Assembly (NCBI GenBank): GCA_014874485.1
Contig: JADBJK010000037.1
Span: 1-55,025 of the forward strand
DNA from: Chloroflexota bacterium
GTDB lineage: Bacteria; Chloroflexota; Anaerolineae; DTLA01
Reading direction: 5' to 3'
DNA: 55,025 nucleotides
The number at the start of each line of letters is the position of its first letter. Position 1 is the first letter of the stretch. Shown in pieces: positions 19,801 through 27,232 of the stretch. The translations under genes and the position numbers were made by a program. The notes below the pieces were generated by a model that worked only from the letters and a program-made list of their open reading frames with translations, had not been told where the DNA came from and made no database searches.

Positions 19801-22800
19801 CGGCAACCTGCCCGTGGGCGTGCCGGTAACGGTGAAGTTCGCGGTGCAGACGAACAACCCGCTGCCCAACGGCACGGCCATCGTGAACACGGGCCGCGCG
19901 TTCTACGACGCCGACGGCGACGGCACCACCAACGAGGCGGTGGCGCTGGCCGGGCCCATCACCGACACCATCACCAGCGCGCCACGCATTGCGATCACCA
20001 AGGCGGCCGTGGACCCGAACGGCGCGCCGCTGGAGCCGGGCGATGTCCTGGCCTACGACATCACCATCACCAACTCGGGCAACATGAACGCCGTGGGCAT
20101 GGTGTTCACGGACACCATCCCGGCGAACACCAGTTACCTGTCGGTGGAGAACCTGCCCGCCGGCGCGGTGCTGGCCGCCACGTCGCCCGAATTGCGCATC
20201 ACGAACCTCACCGTCAACGCGGGCACGACGGTTACGTTCCGCCTGAACGTAACGCTGGCCCTGCCGCTGCCCAACGGCACCGTCATCAGCAACCAGGGTA
20301 TGCTGGCCTACGACGCCGACGGGAACGGGAGCAACGAGTCGCTCGCGCCGACGGACGACCCGTCCACGCCCGCCATCAACGACCCGACGGTGCGAACGGT
20401 GGTGAGCGGGCCGGTGCTGGTGGTTACCAAGACCTCCAGCGACCTGAACGGCGCGCCGCTGGGGCCGAGCGACGTGTTGCAGTACCAGGTGGTCATCCGC
20501 AACGACGGCAAGGCCAACGCGACCGGCGTCGTGGTGAGCGACACTGTGCCTGCCAACACCACGTGGCAGGACGCGGTAACCATCAACCCGCCGTCGGCCG
20601 GTGGCGTCATCGGCGCTCCGCCGCTGATTGTGTCGGGCATGACCATCACGGCGCAGCAGTCGGTTACCCTCACGTACAACGTGCAGGTGAGCGCGGGCGT
20701 GGCGGACGGGACGCCCATCGTGAACCGTGTGCAGGTGCAGTGCGCCGAAGACCCGACCTGGCGCACCGCCGTGCTCACCGACACGGCCTACGCGCCGGTG
20801 CTGGCGATTTCCAAGGTGGGCGAGCCGAACCCCGTGGAAGCGGGCGCGGTGTTGACCTACACCCTCCTGGTCTCCAACACGGGCGGCTATCCCACCGGCA
20901 ACGTGTCGCTGGCCGATACGCTGCCCGCGCAGGTGGCCTACGTGCCCGGCTCTACGGTGCTGGGCGTTACGACCACCTACGCCGACGACTTTGAGAGCGC
21001 GACCTACAGCGGCAACACCGGCACCCACAACTGGGCCACCAACTGGGTGGAGCCTGCGGGCGATGGCGGCCCGCTGGCGGGCGACGTGGGTATCCTCAGC
21101 GAGTCGCTGAGCCGCAGGCTGCACGTCAGCGGAGCCAGCAAGTACGCCTGGCGCCAGGCCGACCTGACGCCGTTCCTCAAGCCCACCCTGAAGTTTGACC
21201 GCAAGTTGGTGAGCCTGGACGGTGCCAGCGACTACTTCCGCGTGGAAGTGTGGAACGGCGTGGCGTGGACGCCGCTGCAGACCTGGACCGGGCCTGCGGA
21301 CGACGGCGCGTACTACACCGAGACCTTTGACCTGTCGCCGTTCATCGTGAGCGGCGCGCGCATCCGCTTCCGCAGCGGCCCGTCCAACAGCGCCGACGAC
21401 CACCTGTACGTGGACAACGTGATGATCTACGACGCGGGCGTGCCGGGCGGCGCTCCGCCGGTGCTGGCCACGGGCCTGACGCTCCAGCCGCACACGACGC
21501 TGCGGGCCAGGTTCCAGGTGCAGGTGAACAGCCCGCTGCCCAACGGCACGACGCTGGTCAACTCTGCGTCGGTAACCAGCCAGCACTTCCCGACGCCCAT
21601 CGTCGCCACGACGATGAACACGGTGCACGCCGCGCCGGACATCCGGGTGGACAAGACGTCCCTGGATGTGAACGGCGGGCTGCTGTCGCCGTATGACGTG
21701 CTGCGGTACCAGGTGGTCATCCGCAATGCGGGCAACGCCGACGCAACCAACGTGAACCTGACGGACGAGTTGCCGGCGTACACCACATGGGTCGGCAACG
21801 TGAGCATCGCGCCGGTGTCCGCGGGCGGCATCCCCGGCACGCCGCCCAACGTGGCGACGGGGATGACCGTGCGCGGCGGCGAGAGCGTAACGGTAACCTA
21901 CGAGGTGCGGGTGATGCGGCCGATCATGGACGGCACCGACATCGTGAACACGGCCAGCGTCAGCAGCCTGCAAGCGCCCGGCCCGTTCACCGACACCATC
22001 ACCGACACGGTGCACTCGCCCACGCTGCTCATCGGCAAGGGCGGCACGCCGCAGCCGGTGGAGGCGGGCGGGCTGGTTACCTACACCATCGCCATCACCA
22101 ACTCGGGCACGCTGACCGCGACCGGCGTGGTGGTGTCCGACACTCTGCCGCCGCAGATCACCTACGTGCCCGGCTCGTCCACGTGGCGGCTCGGCGCGAC
22201 CTACGCCGACACGTTCTCCATCTACAGTTACGCGGAGAACGACGGCACGGTCAACTGGACGAGCAACTGGAACGAGCAGAACGACGACGGCCTGCCGACC
22301 TCGGGCCATGTGGGCATGGTCTGGGACGCGGGGAGCCTGCGCCTGATGGTGCAGAACGTCAACCGCGCCATCTGGCGGCAAGCGAACATCAACTACTTCT
22401 ACAATCCGAAACTGCGGTTTGACCGCCGCATCGTGGGCCTGGAAGCCGGCAAGGCGTTCTACCTGGATGTGTACAACGGCACCACGTGGCAGGTGGCGCA
22501 GACGTGGTTCGGGCCGCTGGATGAGGCGGGCTACACCCCCATCGTGGTGGACCTGAGCGCGTACAAGTCCACGGCCACGCGCGTCCGCTTCCGCGCCGGC
22601 ACCACGCTGGACGCGGCGGACACCATGTACGTGGACAACGTGGAAATCTACGACGAGGCGCAGGCGGGCGGCTCGCCGGGGAGCCTGGTGAGCGGGGCGA
22701 CGATCCCGCCGGGCGCGAGCCTGGTGGTGCAGTTGACCGGCCGCGTGGCCAGCCCGCTGCCCAACGGCGCGACGCTGCCCAACACCGGCTGGGTGCGCTG

Positions 22801-25800
22801 CACCGAGTGGCCCGATGCCGTGTCGTCCACGTTCAACAGCCAGGTGCACAGCACGACCGTGCTCCAGGTTACCAAGACGTCGCAGGATGTGAACGGCGGC
22901 GACCTGCAGCCGGGCGACGTGCTGCGCTACCGCCTGGCGGTGGAGAATGTGGGCAACCAGAATCAGGCCGACAATCCGGGCAACGAACTGGTGGACCTGA
23001 TCCCTGCGAACACGACCTACGTGCCCGGGTCGGCCACAGCCACCAGCGGCGTCGTCATCTACAACGCGGGCGCGAACCGCGTGGAGTGGAACGGCGCAGT
23101 GAACGTGGGCACGCCGGTGGAGGTTACCTTTGACGTGCAGGTGAACAACGGCCTGGCCAACGGGACGGCCATCGTGAACCGTGCGACGTCGTACTACGAT
23201 GCCAACGGCGACGGCTCCAACGAGGCCACCGTGGACAGCAACACCACCGAAGACATTGTGGCGAGCCACGTTACCATCGTCGCCACCAAGGTGTCGCAAG
23301 ACCTGAACGGCGGCCTGCTGGAGCCCGGCGACACGCTGCGCTACACCATCGGCATCACGAACACGGGCAACATGAACCAGCCCGACTCGCCTGCGCATGA
23401 GTTGCTGGACGAACTGCCCGCGCACACGCACTACGTGCCCGGGTCGCTGTCGGCCACCAGCGGCACGGCGCTGTTCGTGGAGGGTACGACGGTGCAATGG
23501 GACGGCGCGCTGCCCGCGGGCGGCTCGGTAACCATCCAGTTCTCGGTTACTGTGGACGAGGACACGCCGAACAACACCATCATCTCCAACCAGGGCTGGG
23601 TGTTCTACGACAGCAATGGCGACGGCTCGGTGAACGAGGACGACACGCCCAAAGTAACGGACGATCCGCGCGTGCCCGGGCCGGACAACCCGACCGAGGA
23701 CCGCGTAGGCCATGCGCCGCTGTTGCAGGCGACGAAGGTCTCCGTTGACCAGAACGGCGGATTCCTGGAGCCGGGCGACGTGCTGGTGTACACCATCGTG
23801 CTGCACAACATCGGCAACGCGCCGCTGGTGAACAACGTGGATCCGGAGTTCCTGGACAACATCCCGGCCAACACGACCTACATCGTCGGGTCGGCCAGCG
23901 CGACGGTCGGCTCGGTAACGCTGAACCCGACCAACACGCAACTGCGCTGGGACGGCACGCTCAATCCGAGCCAGGCGACGGCCATCACCTTCCAGGTGCG
24001 GCTGAACTCGCCGCTGGCCCACATGACGCAAATCTGCAACCAGGGCACCGTGTACTACGATGGCGACGGCAACGGGACCAACGAGTCCACCGTGCCCACG
24101 GATGACCCGCGCACGTCGGAGAAGGATGACGCGACCTGCGACACCGTCGTGAGCGGGCCGATCCTGAGCGTCAGCAAGGCGTCCGAGGATGTGGACGGCG
24201 GCGACCTGCTGCCGAAGGACATGCTGCGCTACACCGTAACCATCACCAACACGGGCAACGACGCGGCGCACAACGTGGCCATCAGCGACACGATGCCCGC
24301 CGAGGTAACGTGGTTTGACAGCGTTGCCGTGAACCCGCCGTCGGCGGGTGGCACGCCGGGCACGCCGCCGATGGTCATCACCGGCATGACGGTGCCCGCG
24401 GGCCAGACGGTAACGGTGAGTTACCTGGTGCGGGTGAACTCGCCGCTGCCCAACGGCACGGTCATCACCAACACCGCGGCGGTTACGGCGGATCGCATCC
24501 CCGACCCCATCACCGCGACGGTTACGGACGTGGTGTCCAGCGACCACATCCTGGCGCTGTCCAAGACCGGCTCGCCGAAGCCGGTGGCGGCGGGCGACCT
24601 GCTGACCTACGTCATCGGCTACGGGGTCATCGGCGATGAGCCTGCCCCGCTGGCGGTCATCACCGACCGCGTGCCCGCGAACACCGAGTTTGTGGGCGCA
24701 AGCGGCGGCGTTACGCCGGTGGGCGGCGTCCTGGTGTGGAACCTGGGCACGCTGCCCGCGCCGACCACGGGCGAGGTAACCTTCACGGTGCGGGTGAACA
24801 CGCCGCTGCCGCGCGGGACGGCCATCGCCAACACGGCCTACTTCCGCGATCAGGACGGGCGCAGCGCCTCGGCCACCGACACCACGCTGGTAACCAGCGA
24901 CCACACCCTGGCGCTGTCCAAGTTGGACCTGGTGGACCCGGTGCAGGCGGGCGAACTGCTCACCTACACGCTGACGGTGGAGGCCACGGGCAACGAGCCT
25001 GCGACCAACGTCATCGTCTCGGACGGCATCCCGGCGGGCACCACATTCTACTCGGCCAGCGGCGGCACGTCCATAGAATCGCCGCCGGTCGGCCAGCCGG
25101 GCATGGTCCGCTGGACGCTGGCCTCGGTGAATCCGGGCGAGCCGGCGGTGGTAACGCTGACGGTGCGGGTGGACCTGTCGGTGCCCAACGGGACGAGCAT
25201 CCTCAACTGGGCCAGCGCCCTGGATGACCAGGGCAAGGGCGCGACCGCCTCGGCATCCACGCTGGTGGAGAACACCGACGTGAGCATCGCCAAGACGGTT
25301 GAGCCGGCCACGGTGAAGTCGGGCGACGTCATCACGTACACGCTCGGCTACGTGAACGCGGGGCCGGCCGCCGCGCTCAACGTGCGCATCACCGATACCC
25401 TGCCGTCGGGCCTGACGTTCGGCGGCGTGGTGCACGCAGAGCCGGGCGTGGTCGGCCCGTCGCAGGTGGGCCAGGACCTCATCTGGTCGGTGGGCACGCT
25501 GCCCTCGGGTGCCACCGGGACGCTGGTGTTCACGGCGACGGTGAACCCGACCGGGGAGACGGAGCGGACGCTGACCAACGTGGCGGCCATCGGCACGAGC
25601 ACCGCCGAGCGCAACTACGGCAACAACACGTCCAGCGCCAGCAACACCCTGCGCCAGCAGATCAACGTGCGCGTCATCAAGCAGTCGTCTGCGGCGGGGT
25701 TCGTGCAGCCCGGCGCCGAGATTCAGTACTCGGTAACCGTGCAGAACATCGGCGACGGCCCCATCAGCGGCCTGACGATATCCGACACGGTCCCGGCGAA

Positions 25801-27127
25801 CACGACGTTCGTGCCGGGCAGCATCGTGCTGGATCCGCCCGGGGCGGGCACGCCTGGGTTCACGCCGCCCACGCTGGCGAGCAGCGTGTCCATCCCGCTG
25901 GGCGGGAGCGTAACGGCGCGGTACCGGGTGCGTGTGGCGGCTCCGCTGCCCAACAACACGCCCATCGTCAACACGGCCGAGGCCCTGGGCGGCGGCCTGC
26001 CCGTGCCGGTGCAGGCGAGCGTTACCGACCTGGTGCAGAGCAGCCACACGCTGAGCCTGCTGAAGGTGGACACGCCCGATCCGGTGCAGGCGGGCGGGCT
26101 CCTGACCTACACGATCCAGTACCAGGTGATGGGCAACGAGCCTGCCAACGGCGTGGTGCTCACCGACACGCTGCCTGCCAACGTAACGGTGCAGAGCATC
26201 GGCAACGGCGGCATCCAGAGCGGCAACCAGATCGCCTGGAGCCTGGGCAACCTGATGCCGCCGGCTACAGGTAGCGTCAGCGTGGTGGTGCGGGTGAACG
26301 CGCCGCTGCCCAACGGCACGGTGCTGGTGAACCGCGCGACCATCGCCGACGCGCAGGGCGTTACGGCCAGCGCCACGGCGTCCACGACGGTGCAGAGCGC
26401 GCCGGCGTTCCGCGTGTCCAAGTTGGCCCCGGCGACGGTGCGGGCGGGCGACATCCTAACCTACACCATCGTCTTCACCAACACGGGCAACGCCTACGCC
26501 ACGTCGGTGGTCATCACCGACCGCATCCCGGCGAACACCGAATGGCATTCGGGCGGGCACTCGCATACGGCCACCGAAGTGCGCTGGAACGTGGCGAGCA
26601 TGGCTCCGGGCGTTACCGGCTACGCGGTCTTCTCGGTGCGCGTCCTGCCCGACACGCCGGTTGGGACGGTCATCCTGAACAGCCAGTACGGCGTGCGGTC
26701 GGCGGAACTGCCCACGACGACGGGCGGTGCGCCGGTCGGCGTAACCGTTGCGCCGCCGACGGGCATCACGCTGGAGTACTTCCGGCTGCGGCGCATCGGG
26801 CCGTCGGTGGAACTGGAGTGGCGCACGGCCACGGAGATCAACAATCGCGGGTTCAACGTGTACCGCGGCACGACCGACAACTTTGAGGAAGCGGTGCGCC
26901 TGAACAGCGACCTGATTCCGGGTCAGGGGCGCGGCCTGGCCGGTGGCGCCACGTACACCTTCACCGACACCGGCGTGGAGCCTGGCCACACGTACTACTA
27001 CTGGCTGGAAGACATTGACCTGTACGGCAACGTGCAGACGCGCGTGCTCCGCTCCATCGGGGTGTACACGTACATCCCCGACGAGGCGCGCAGGTACTCC
27101 TTGCGCTTGCCGTCGGTGTGGCGGTAG
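10814..27127 (+). CDS. Giant secreted DUF11-repeat surface protein, 5437 aa
   Basis: A signal peptide (hydrophobic core about residues 5-27, cleavage likely after AHA at about 32) leads into 34 consecutive DUF11-type beta-sandwich repeats of about 115-150 residues, typically reading TKTSxDxNGGxLxPGDxLxYxxxxTNTG at the start and DTVPANTTYVPGS in the middle. Five repeats (1, 15, 17, 22, 24) carry an inserted domain of about 150 residues (93-245, 2156-2310, 2563-2715, 3389-3542, 3797-3948) that resembles a jelly-roll carbohydrate-binding or MAM/LamG-like module. Many repeats end in Asp-rich loops such as YDSDGDGDYD, likely calcium sites. Residues 5317-5437 form a different C-terminal domain (fibronectin-like, WRTATEINNRGFNVYRG) ending in LRLPSVWR. 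AAGGAGG, 6 bases upstream, fixes the start. Probably an adhesin, fibre or sheath component; there is no enzyme motif. Confidence 0.93.
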   Translation: MRKATWLGVVVLVALALAVGMGLAIRPAHAAPGVLLTKTSSAGGTAVPGQVIQYTIRITNTDPSPVTLEVRDDLPSQVQYVAGSAVAASPLTYADDFNVVSWSNNTGTANWAGPWVETNDTIGPHIGDLVIEEDAGSYRLRMRAANKSVERPADTSTMIQPTLRFIRKLWSVEANDWFYLDVYDGGVWHNAVLSWSVGSTQDVYVSEELNLTPYKASNLKIRFRTGSAVSTGDVMYVDDVEIYDKGTTLAAPPVMTTNLVVEAGASKVVRLSALVLQPLSGGTLMTNTATVKSGAVPLATAQVTDVLQAPILAITKQAVPAVVEAGERITYTVRVTNTGTTTANNVSIYDPVPANTSYVGGSVMLTDLLPDGQPSAGPRATLWDAEHASLVRTRLTPDVEIAGVGAPPWILTGHTLAPGQAVTVTFEVQSQAPLTNGLTITNTASVTCTQIITPVSASAYTTVHSSPSLTVVKSSQVVSTPPLNPDDTLRYIITLTNSGNGNATGTVVSDTLPANTTFVPGSVVISPASAGGTPGTPPNIATGISVPGMGGSVTVRYDVKVNKPLQNGTVITNVAAARCTEAMTWVVSSAVTDTVVSAPYVVATKSAHDMTGGAPLRPGDVLSYTVVMTNVGTMNYYNLAHHEFVDILPLTYASYVAGSHTASSGTITFATDRVRWNGDLLVGQPVTLSFAIQLNTPLTNGLTITNTGEVRYDSDGDGDYDALDIPAQTNAVVSTVTASPNIVVTKTSADMTGGAPLQPGDQLRYEIVFTNTGDMNATGMVLTDTIPANTTFASPGTVPGGGTLVSTSPVLRIEGISLPAGSSASFAFRVNLNSVITVGTSITNRAYIFYDSDGVGGNDTLAQSNLVSDAVTSSPQFTLTKQAHSGSIVPGQPVTYTIVLTNTGNAPATGVVVSDTLPVSLTFVPGSVTIAPASVGGTPGTPPQIATGINAPVGQPITVTFRATLARPLDNGTVITNTASVWCAENPTPVASAPATFTVSSAPAVAGVKTMQDLNGPPLRPGDQVRYTLVVTNSGTMNQGDYSGNEIRDDLPTYTSFVSGTLFASSGTATYDSVNRRILWNGPLPVDQPVTIVFDVVLDNAIPNGTVIQNRGRLYWDDDGDKANNRTTYTPYVSGTVVSAPLIVAHKTSLDLDGGVFEPGDVVSYTVVITNIGNMDQPDIPSHFEFYDPIFPGLSYHPGSATQPWGTWGIDGTSVKWTGPITVGVPLTLTWAMDVGVLSHGTVVTNAAQIRYDSDADGDWDANDVVVTTNTTQDTIYYLSSLYATKVSEDLDGGAPLQPNDRIRYTVVITNTGNRPVTGAVFTDVVPANTTFLNVPTIPGGAVNESTSSQVKISNISIPANGGSVTIQFRVRVNLPLWDGTVISNQGYVRYDRDGLGNYEMIPTDDPRTPALNDPTQDTVTAAPALAVSKIAQDMNGGNLRPGDVLSYTIVITNTGTENAINVAVTDTVPANTTYVPGSVTRVPASAGGTLGTPPNLVSGMVITAQTSVTLTMAVQLNSPLPNGTVITNTATVSADRLTPVTATVTNTVTSAPIGNVAKTGTDVNGGNVVPGDRLNFQVVLWNTGDMNQGDDAGDEFWDVLSPHVTLVAGTLTATSGTATYNSGAHRIEWNGPVNVGQPVTITYSADVNLPLNNGTNVQNTAYFTYDSNGDNVNDTTVTSSKNFTVVSAPFVVAHKSSLDVNGYPLRPGDIISYTVVLTNVGTMDYLNLGQNEFDDVLPLANATFLPASLWASSGTIGHSGGTIVVWNGDLLVGQPVTLKFAIQLNTPLANGTNIVNQGACWYDSNGDGAYGSGDTPSYTNIVTDTVTSAAVIEITKYSEDMTGGAPLQPGDELRYTINFTNTGDMDAVDMVLTDTIPAHTAFSVSGPLPGGGVLVSTSPVLRIEGIDLPAGASAQYRFRVLLDSVIPVGTSITNRAYILYDADGNGSMESLRQSNETRDPVTSAPVLAITKSATDLNGAPLVPGDTLRYTLVVNNTGNAPAENTVISDTLPANTTWADNITISPPSAGGTPGTPPNIVTGLTVPVGTPVTVTFDVTVNRPTPNGTVIRNRADVSAVGAPTPVLSNQVSRTVSAPVFDIRKVSEPMTVTPGSLMTYTLYITNTGPVAANDLGIVDNLSPYVTYVPGSAGLKVPTVYADDFESNTYSGNTGNTPWGSNWLEWNDDGISSSGSIRLVSETGSRRLRMQGDGVNELYAYRQADISKFVSPRVEFDAKAVSLEAGNQFEFRVWDGAWHTVYSWTGPLSESAYATRSFDVSAYKGSGFYIGFWASSANDASDYLYVDNVRVYDAGTPLNPPPNLATGLTLGAGEAITVTFNVTATSPLTNGLSIVNEAGVYCYELPTPQYTTATSVVDSSVSLAATKTSIDLNGGDVTPGDTLRYQVVLTATGSGIATNTSIVDPLPANTTWQNNVVVTPPGGVAGSPPNVLSGLSVPGGSTVTVTYDVRVNAPLAEGTIITNTATISSPNIPASLTSTVTDTVRTAALSISKAADPSPILAGGVVTYIITVRNTGTTTATNVMVTDTLPPEVTYIPGSTNIASAFVFADDFGSGDYSGSTGTQPWTGAWTELPADGGPLSGDITVVSESGSLRLHVSGTSKTIRRQADIRSMFYPVLEFDRKLVGLESGDTFTLELYNGSTWTTVRSWNGPADESGYTHEVVNLGGYKASNFRLRFGSGPANATDDHLYVDNVIIYDTGVPGNAPPVLTNTLSIGPGMAMNVSFQGNVASPLENGSTITNRAGASSQQTPTPVLAQLVSTVSSAPDVYVTKTSFDPSGYPLRPNEVLNYTIVLNNTGTMNQHDNSGHELVDVIPTNTTYVPGSLFYTSGTGAYNAGLNRIEWNGAVNVGQPVTVSFSVRTNPLLVNGTPIYNLAVVSYDTDGNNTNDGTRASPVIDIVTSAPFVVAHKTSLDVDGAPLRPGEIVSYTVVFTNAGDMDQLDKPGAEFLDDIPANTTYVTGSAWASAGSVSYNGTYNRIAWNGNLPVGVPVTVKFAVQTNNPLPNGTAIVNTGRAFYDADGDGTTNEAVALAGPITDTITSAPRIAITKAAVDPNGAPLEPGDVLAYDITITNSGNMNAVGMVFTDTIPANTSYLSVENLPAGAVLAATSPELRITNLTVNAGTTVTFRLNVTLALPLPNGTVISNQGMLAYDADGNGSNESLAPTDDPSTPAINDPTVRTVVSGPVLVVTKTSSDLNGAPLGPSDVLQYQVVIRNDGKANATGVVVSDTVPANTTWQDAVTINPPSAGGVIGAPPLIVSGMTITAQQSVTLTYNVQVSAGVADGTPIVNRVQVQCAEDPTWRTAVLTDTAYAPVLAISKVGEPNPVEAGAVLTYTLLVSNTGGYPTGNVSLADTLPAQVAYVPGSTVLGVTTTYADDFESATYSGNTGTHNWATNWVEPAGDGGPLAGDVGILSESLSRRLHVSGASKYAWRQADLTPFLKPTLKFDRKLVSLDGASDYFRVEVWNGVAWTPLQTWTGPADDGAYYTETFDLSPFIVSGARIRFRSGPSNSADDHLYVDNVMIYDAGVPGGAPPVLATGLTLQPHTTLRARFQVQVNSPLPNGTTLVNSASVTSQHFPTPIVATTMNTVHAAPDIRVDKTSLDVNGGLLSPYDVLRYQVVIRNAGNADATNVNLTDELPAYTTWVGNVSIAPVSAGGIPGTPPNVATGMTVRGGESVTVTYEVRVMRPIMDGTDIVNTASVSSLQAPGPFTDTITDTVHSPTLLIGKGGTPQPVEAGGLVTYTIAITNSGTLTATGVVVSDTLPPQITYVPGSSTWRLGATYADTFSIYSYAENDGTVNWTSNWNEQNDDGLPTSGHVGMVWDAGSLRLMVQNVNRAIWRQANINYFYNPKLRFDRRIVGLEAGKAFYLDVYNGTTWQVAQTWFGPLDEAGYTPIVVDLSAYKSTATRVRFRAGTTLDAADTMYVDNVEIYDEAQAGGSPGSLVSGATIPPGASLVVQLTGRVASPLPNGATLPNTGWVRCTEWPDAVSSTFNSQVHSTTVLQVTKTSQDVNGGDLQPGDVLRYRLAVENVGNQNQADNPGNELVDLIPANTTYVPGSATATSGVVIYNAGANRVEWNGAVNVGTPVEVTFDVQVNNGLANGTAIVNRATSYYDANGDGSNEATVDSNTTEDIVASHVTIVATKVSQDLNGGLLEPGDTLRYTIGITNTGNMNQPDSPAHELLDELPAHTHYVPGSLSATSGTALFVEGTTVQWDGALPAGGSVTIQFSVTVDEDTPNNTIISNQGWVFYDSNGDGSVNEDDTPKVTDDPRVPGPDNPTEDRVGHAPLLQATKVSVDQNGGFLEPGDVLVYTIVLHNIGNAPLVNNVDPEFLDNIPANTTYIVGSASATVGSVTLNPTNTQLRWDGTLNPSQATAITFQVRLNSPLAHMTQICNQGTVYYDGDGNGTNESTVPTDDPRTSEKDDATCDTVVSGPILSVSKASEDVDGGDLLPKDMLRYTVTITNTGNDAAHNVAISDTMPAEVTWFDSVAVNPPSAGGTPGTPPMVITGMTVPAGQTVTVSYLVRVNSPLPNGTVITNTAAVTADRIPDPITATVTDVVSSDHILALSKTGSPKPVAAGDLLTYVIGYGVIGDEPAPLAVITDRVPANTEFVGASGGVTPVGGVLVWNLGTLPAPTTGEVTFTVRVNTPLPRGTAIANTAYFRDQDGRSASATDTTLVTSDHTLALSKLDLVDPVQAGELLTYTLTVEATGNEPATNVIVSDGIPAGTTFYSASGGTSIESPPVGQPGMVRWTLASVNPGEPAVVTLTVRVDLSVPNGTSILNWASALDDQGKGATASASTLVENTDVSIAKTVEPATVKSGDVITYTLGYVNAGPAAALNVRITDTLPSGLTFGGVVHAEPGVVGPSQVGQDLIWSVGTLPSGATGTLVFTATVNPTGETERTLTNVAAIGTSTAERNYGNNTSSASNTLRQQINVRVIKQSSAAGFVQPGAEIQYSVTVQNIGDGPISGLTISDTVPANTTFVPGSIVLDPPGAGTPGFTPPTLASSVSIPLGGSVTARYRVRVAAPLPNNTPIVNTAEALGGGLPVPVQASVTDLVQSSHTLSLLKVDTPDPVQAGGLLTYTIQYQVMGNEPANGVVLTDTLPANVTVQSIGNGGIQSGNQIAWSLGNLMPPATGSVSVVVRVNAPLPNGTVLVNRATIADAQGVTASATASTTVQSAPAFRVSKLAPATVRAGDILTYTIVFTNTGNAYATSVVITDRIPANTEWHSGGHSHTATEVRWNVASMAPGVTGYAVFSVRVLPDTPVGTVILNSQYGVRSAELPTTTGGAPVGVTVAPPTGITLEYFRLRRIGPSVELEWRTATEINNRGFNVYRGTTDNFEEAVRLNSDLIPGQGRGLAGGATYTFTDTGVEPGHTYYYWLEDIDLYGNVQTRVLRSIGVYTYIPDEARRYSLRLPSVWR
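17099..20797 (+). repeat. Super-repeat 1 inside the giant gene (seven domains)
   Basis: DUF11 repeats 15-21 in the order insertion-bearing, plain, insertion-bearing, then two 'WNG' type, one 'no WNG, YDADGNG' type and one 'GGxxGxPP' type. The same order follows in 20798-24547. About 3.7 kb. Confidence 0.6.
20798..24547 (+). repeat. Super-repeat 2 inside the giant gene (seven domains)
   Basis: DUF11 repeats 22-28 repeat the domain order of 15-21, with the sixth position taken by a 'W(D/N)G' type module instead. About 3.75 kb. It has diverged considerably from copy 1, so the duplication is not recent. Confidence 0.6.
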
Positions 27128-27144
27128 CGCGCGACGGAAGATAA

Positions 27145-27186
27145 CCGCAGGGGGCGGCGGTGCGATGGCCCTGTCCGCCCCCGCGG
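27145..27186 (+). terminator. GC-rich hairpin between the giant gene and the C25 gene
   Basis: Arms 27145-27157 and 27175-27186 (CCGCAGGGGGCGG against CCGCCCCCGCGG, one bulge) form a strong stem with no following T-run. It may stabilise the upstream message or attenuate read-through rather than end transcription. Confidence 0.45.
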
Positions 27187-27232
27187 CTCATCTGAATCGG
27201 GAAACATCGCGGCTCCTGGCAGGGAGAGGCTC

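Noticed and set aside
19274-26047. A 2257-codon open frame antisense to the giant gene
   Set aside because: It is rich in Arg, His, Gly and Ala, has no recognisable domain, and arises because the GC-rich coding frame opposite rarely creates stops. The plus-strand frame is clearly the DUF11 protein.
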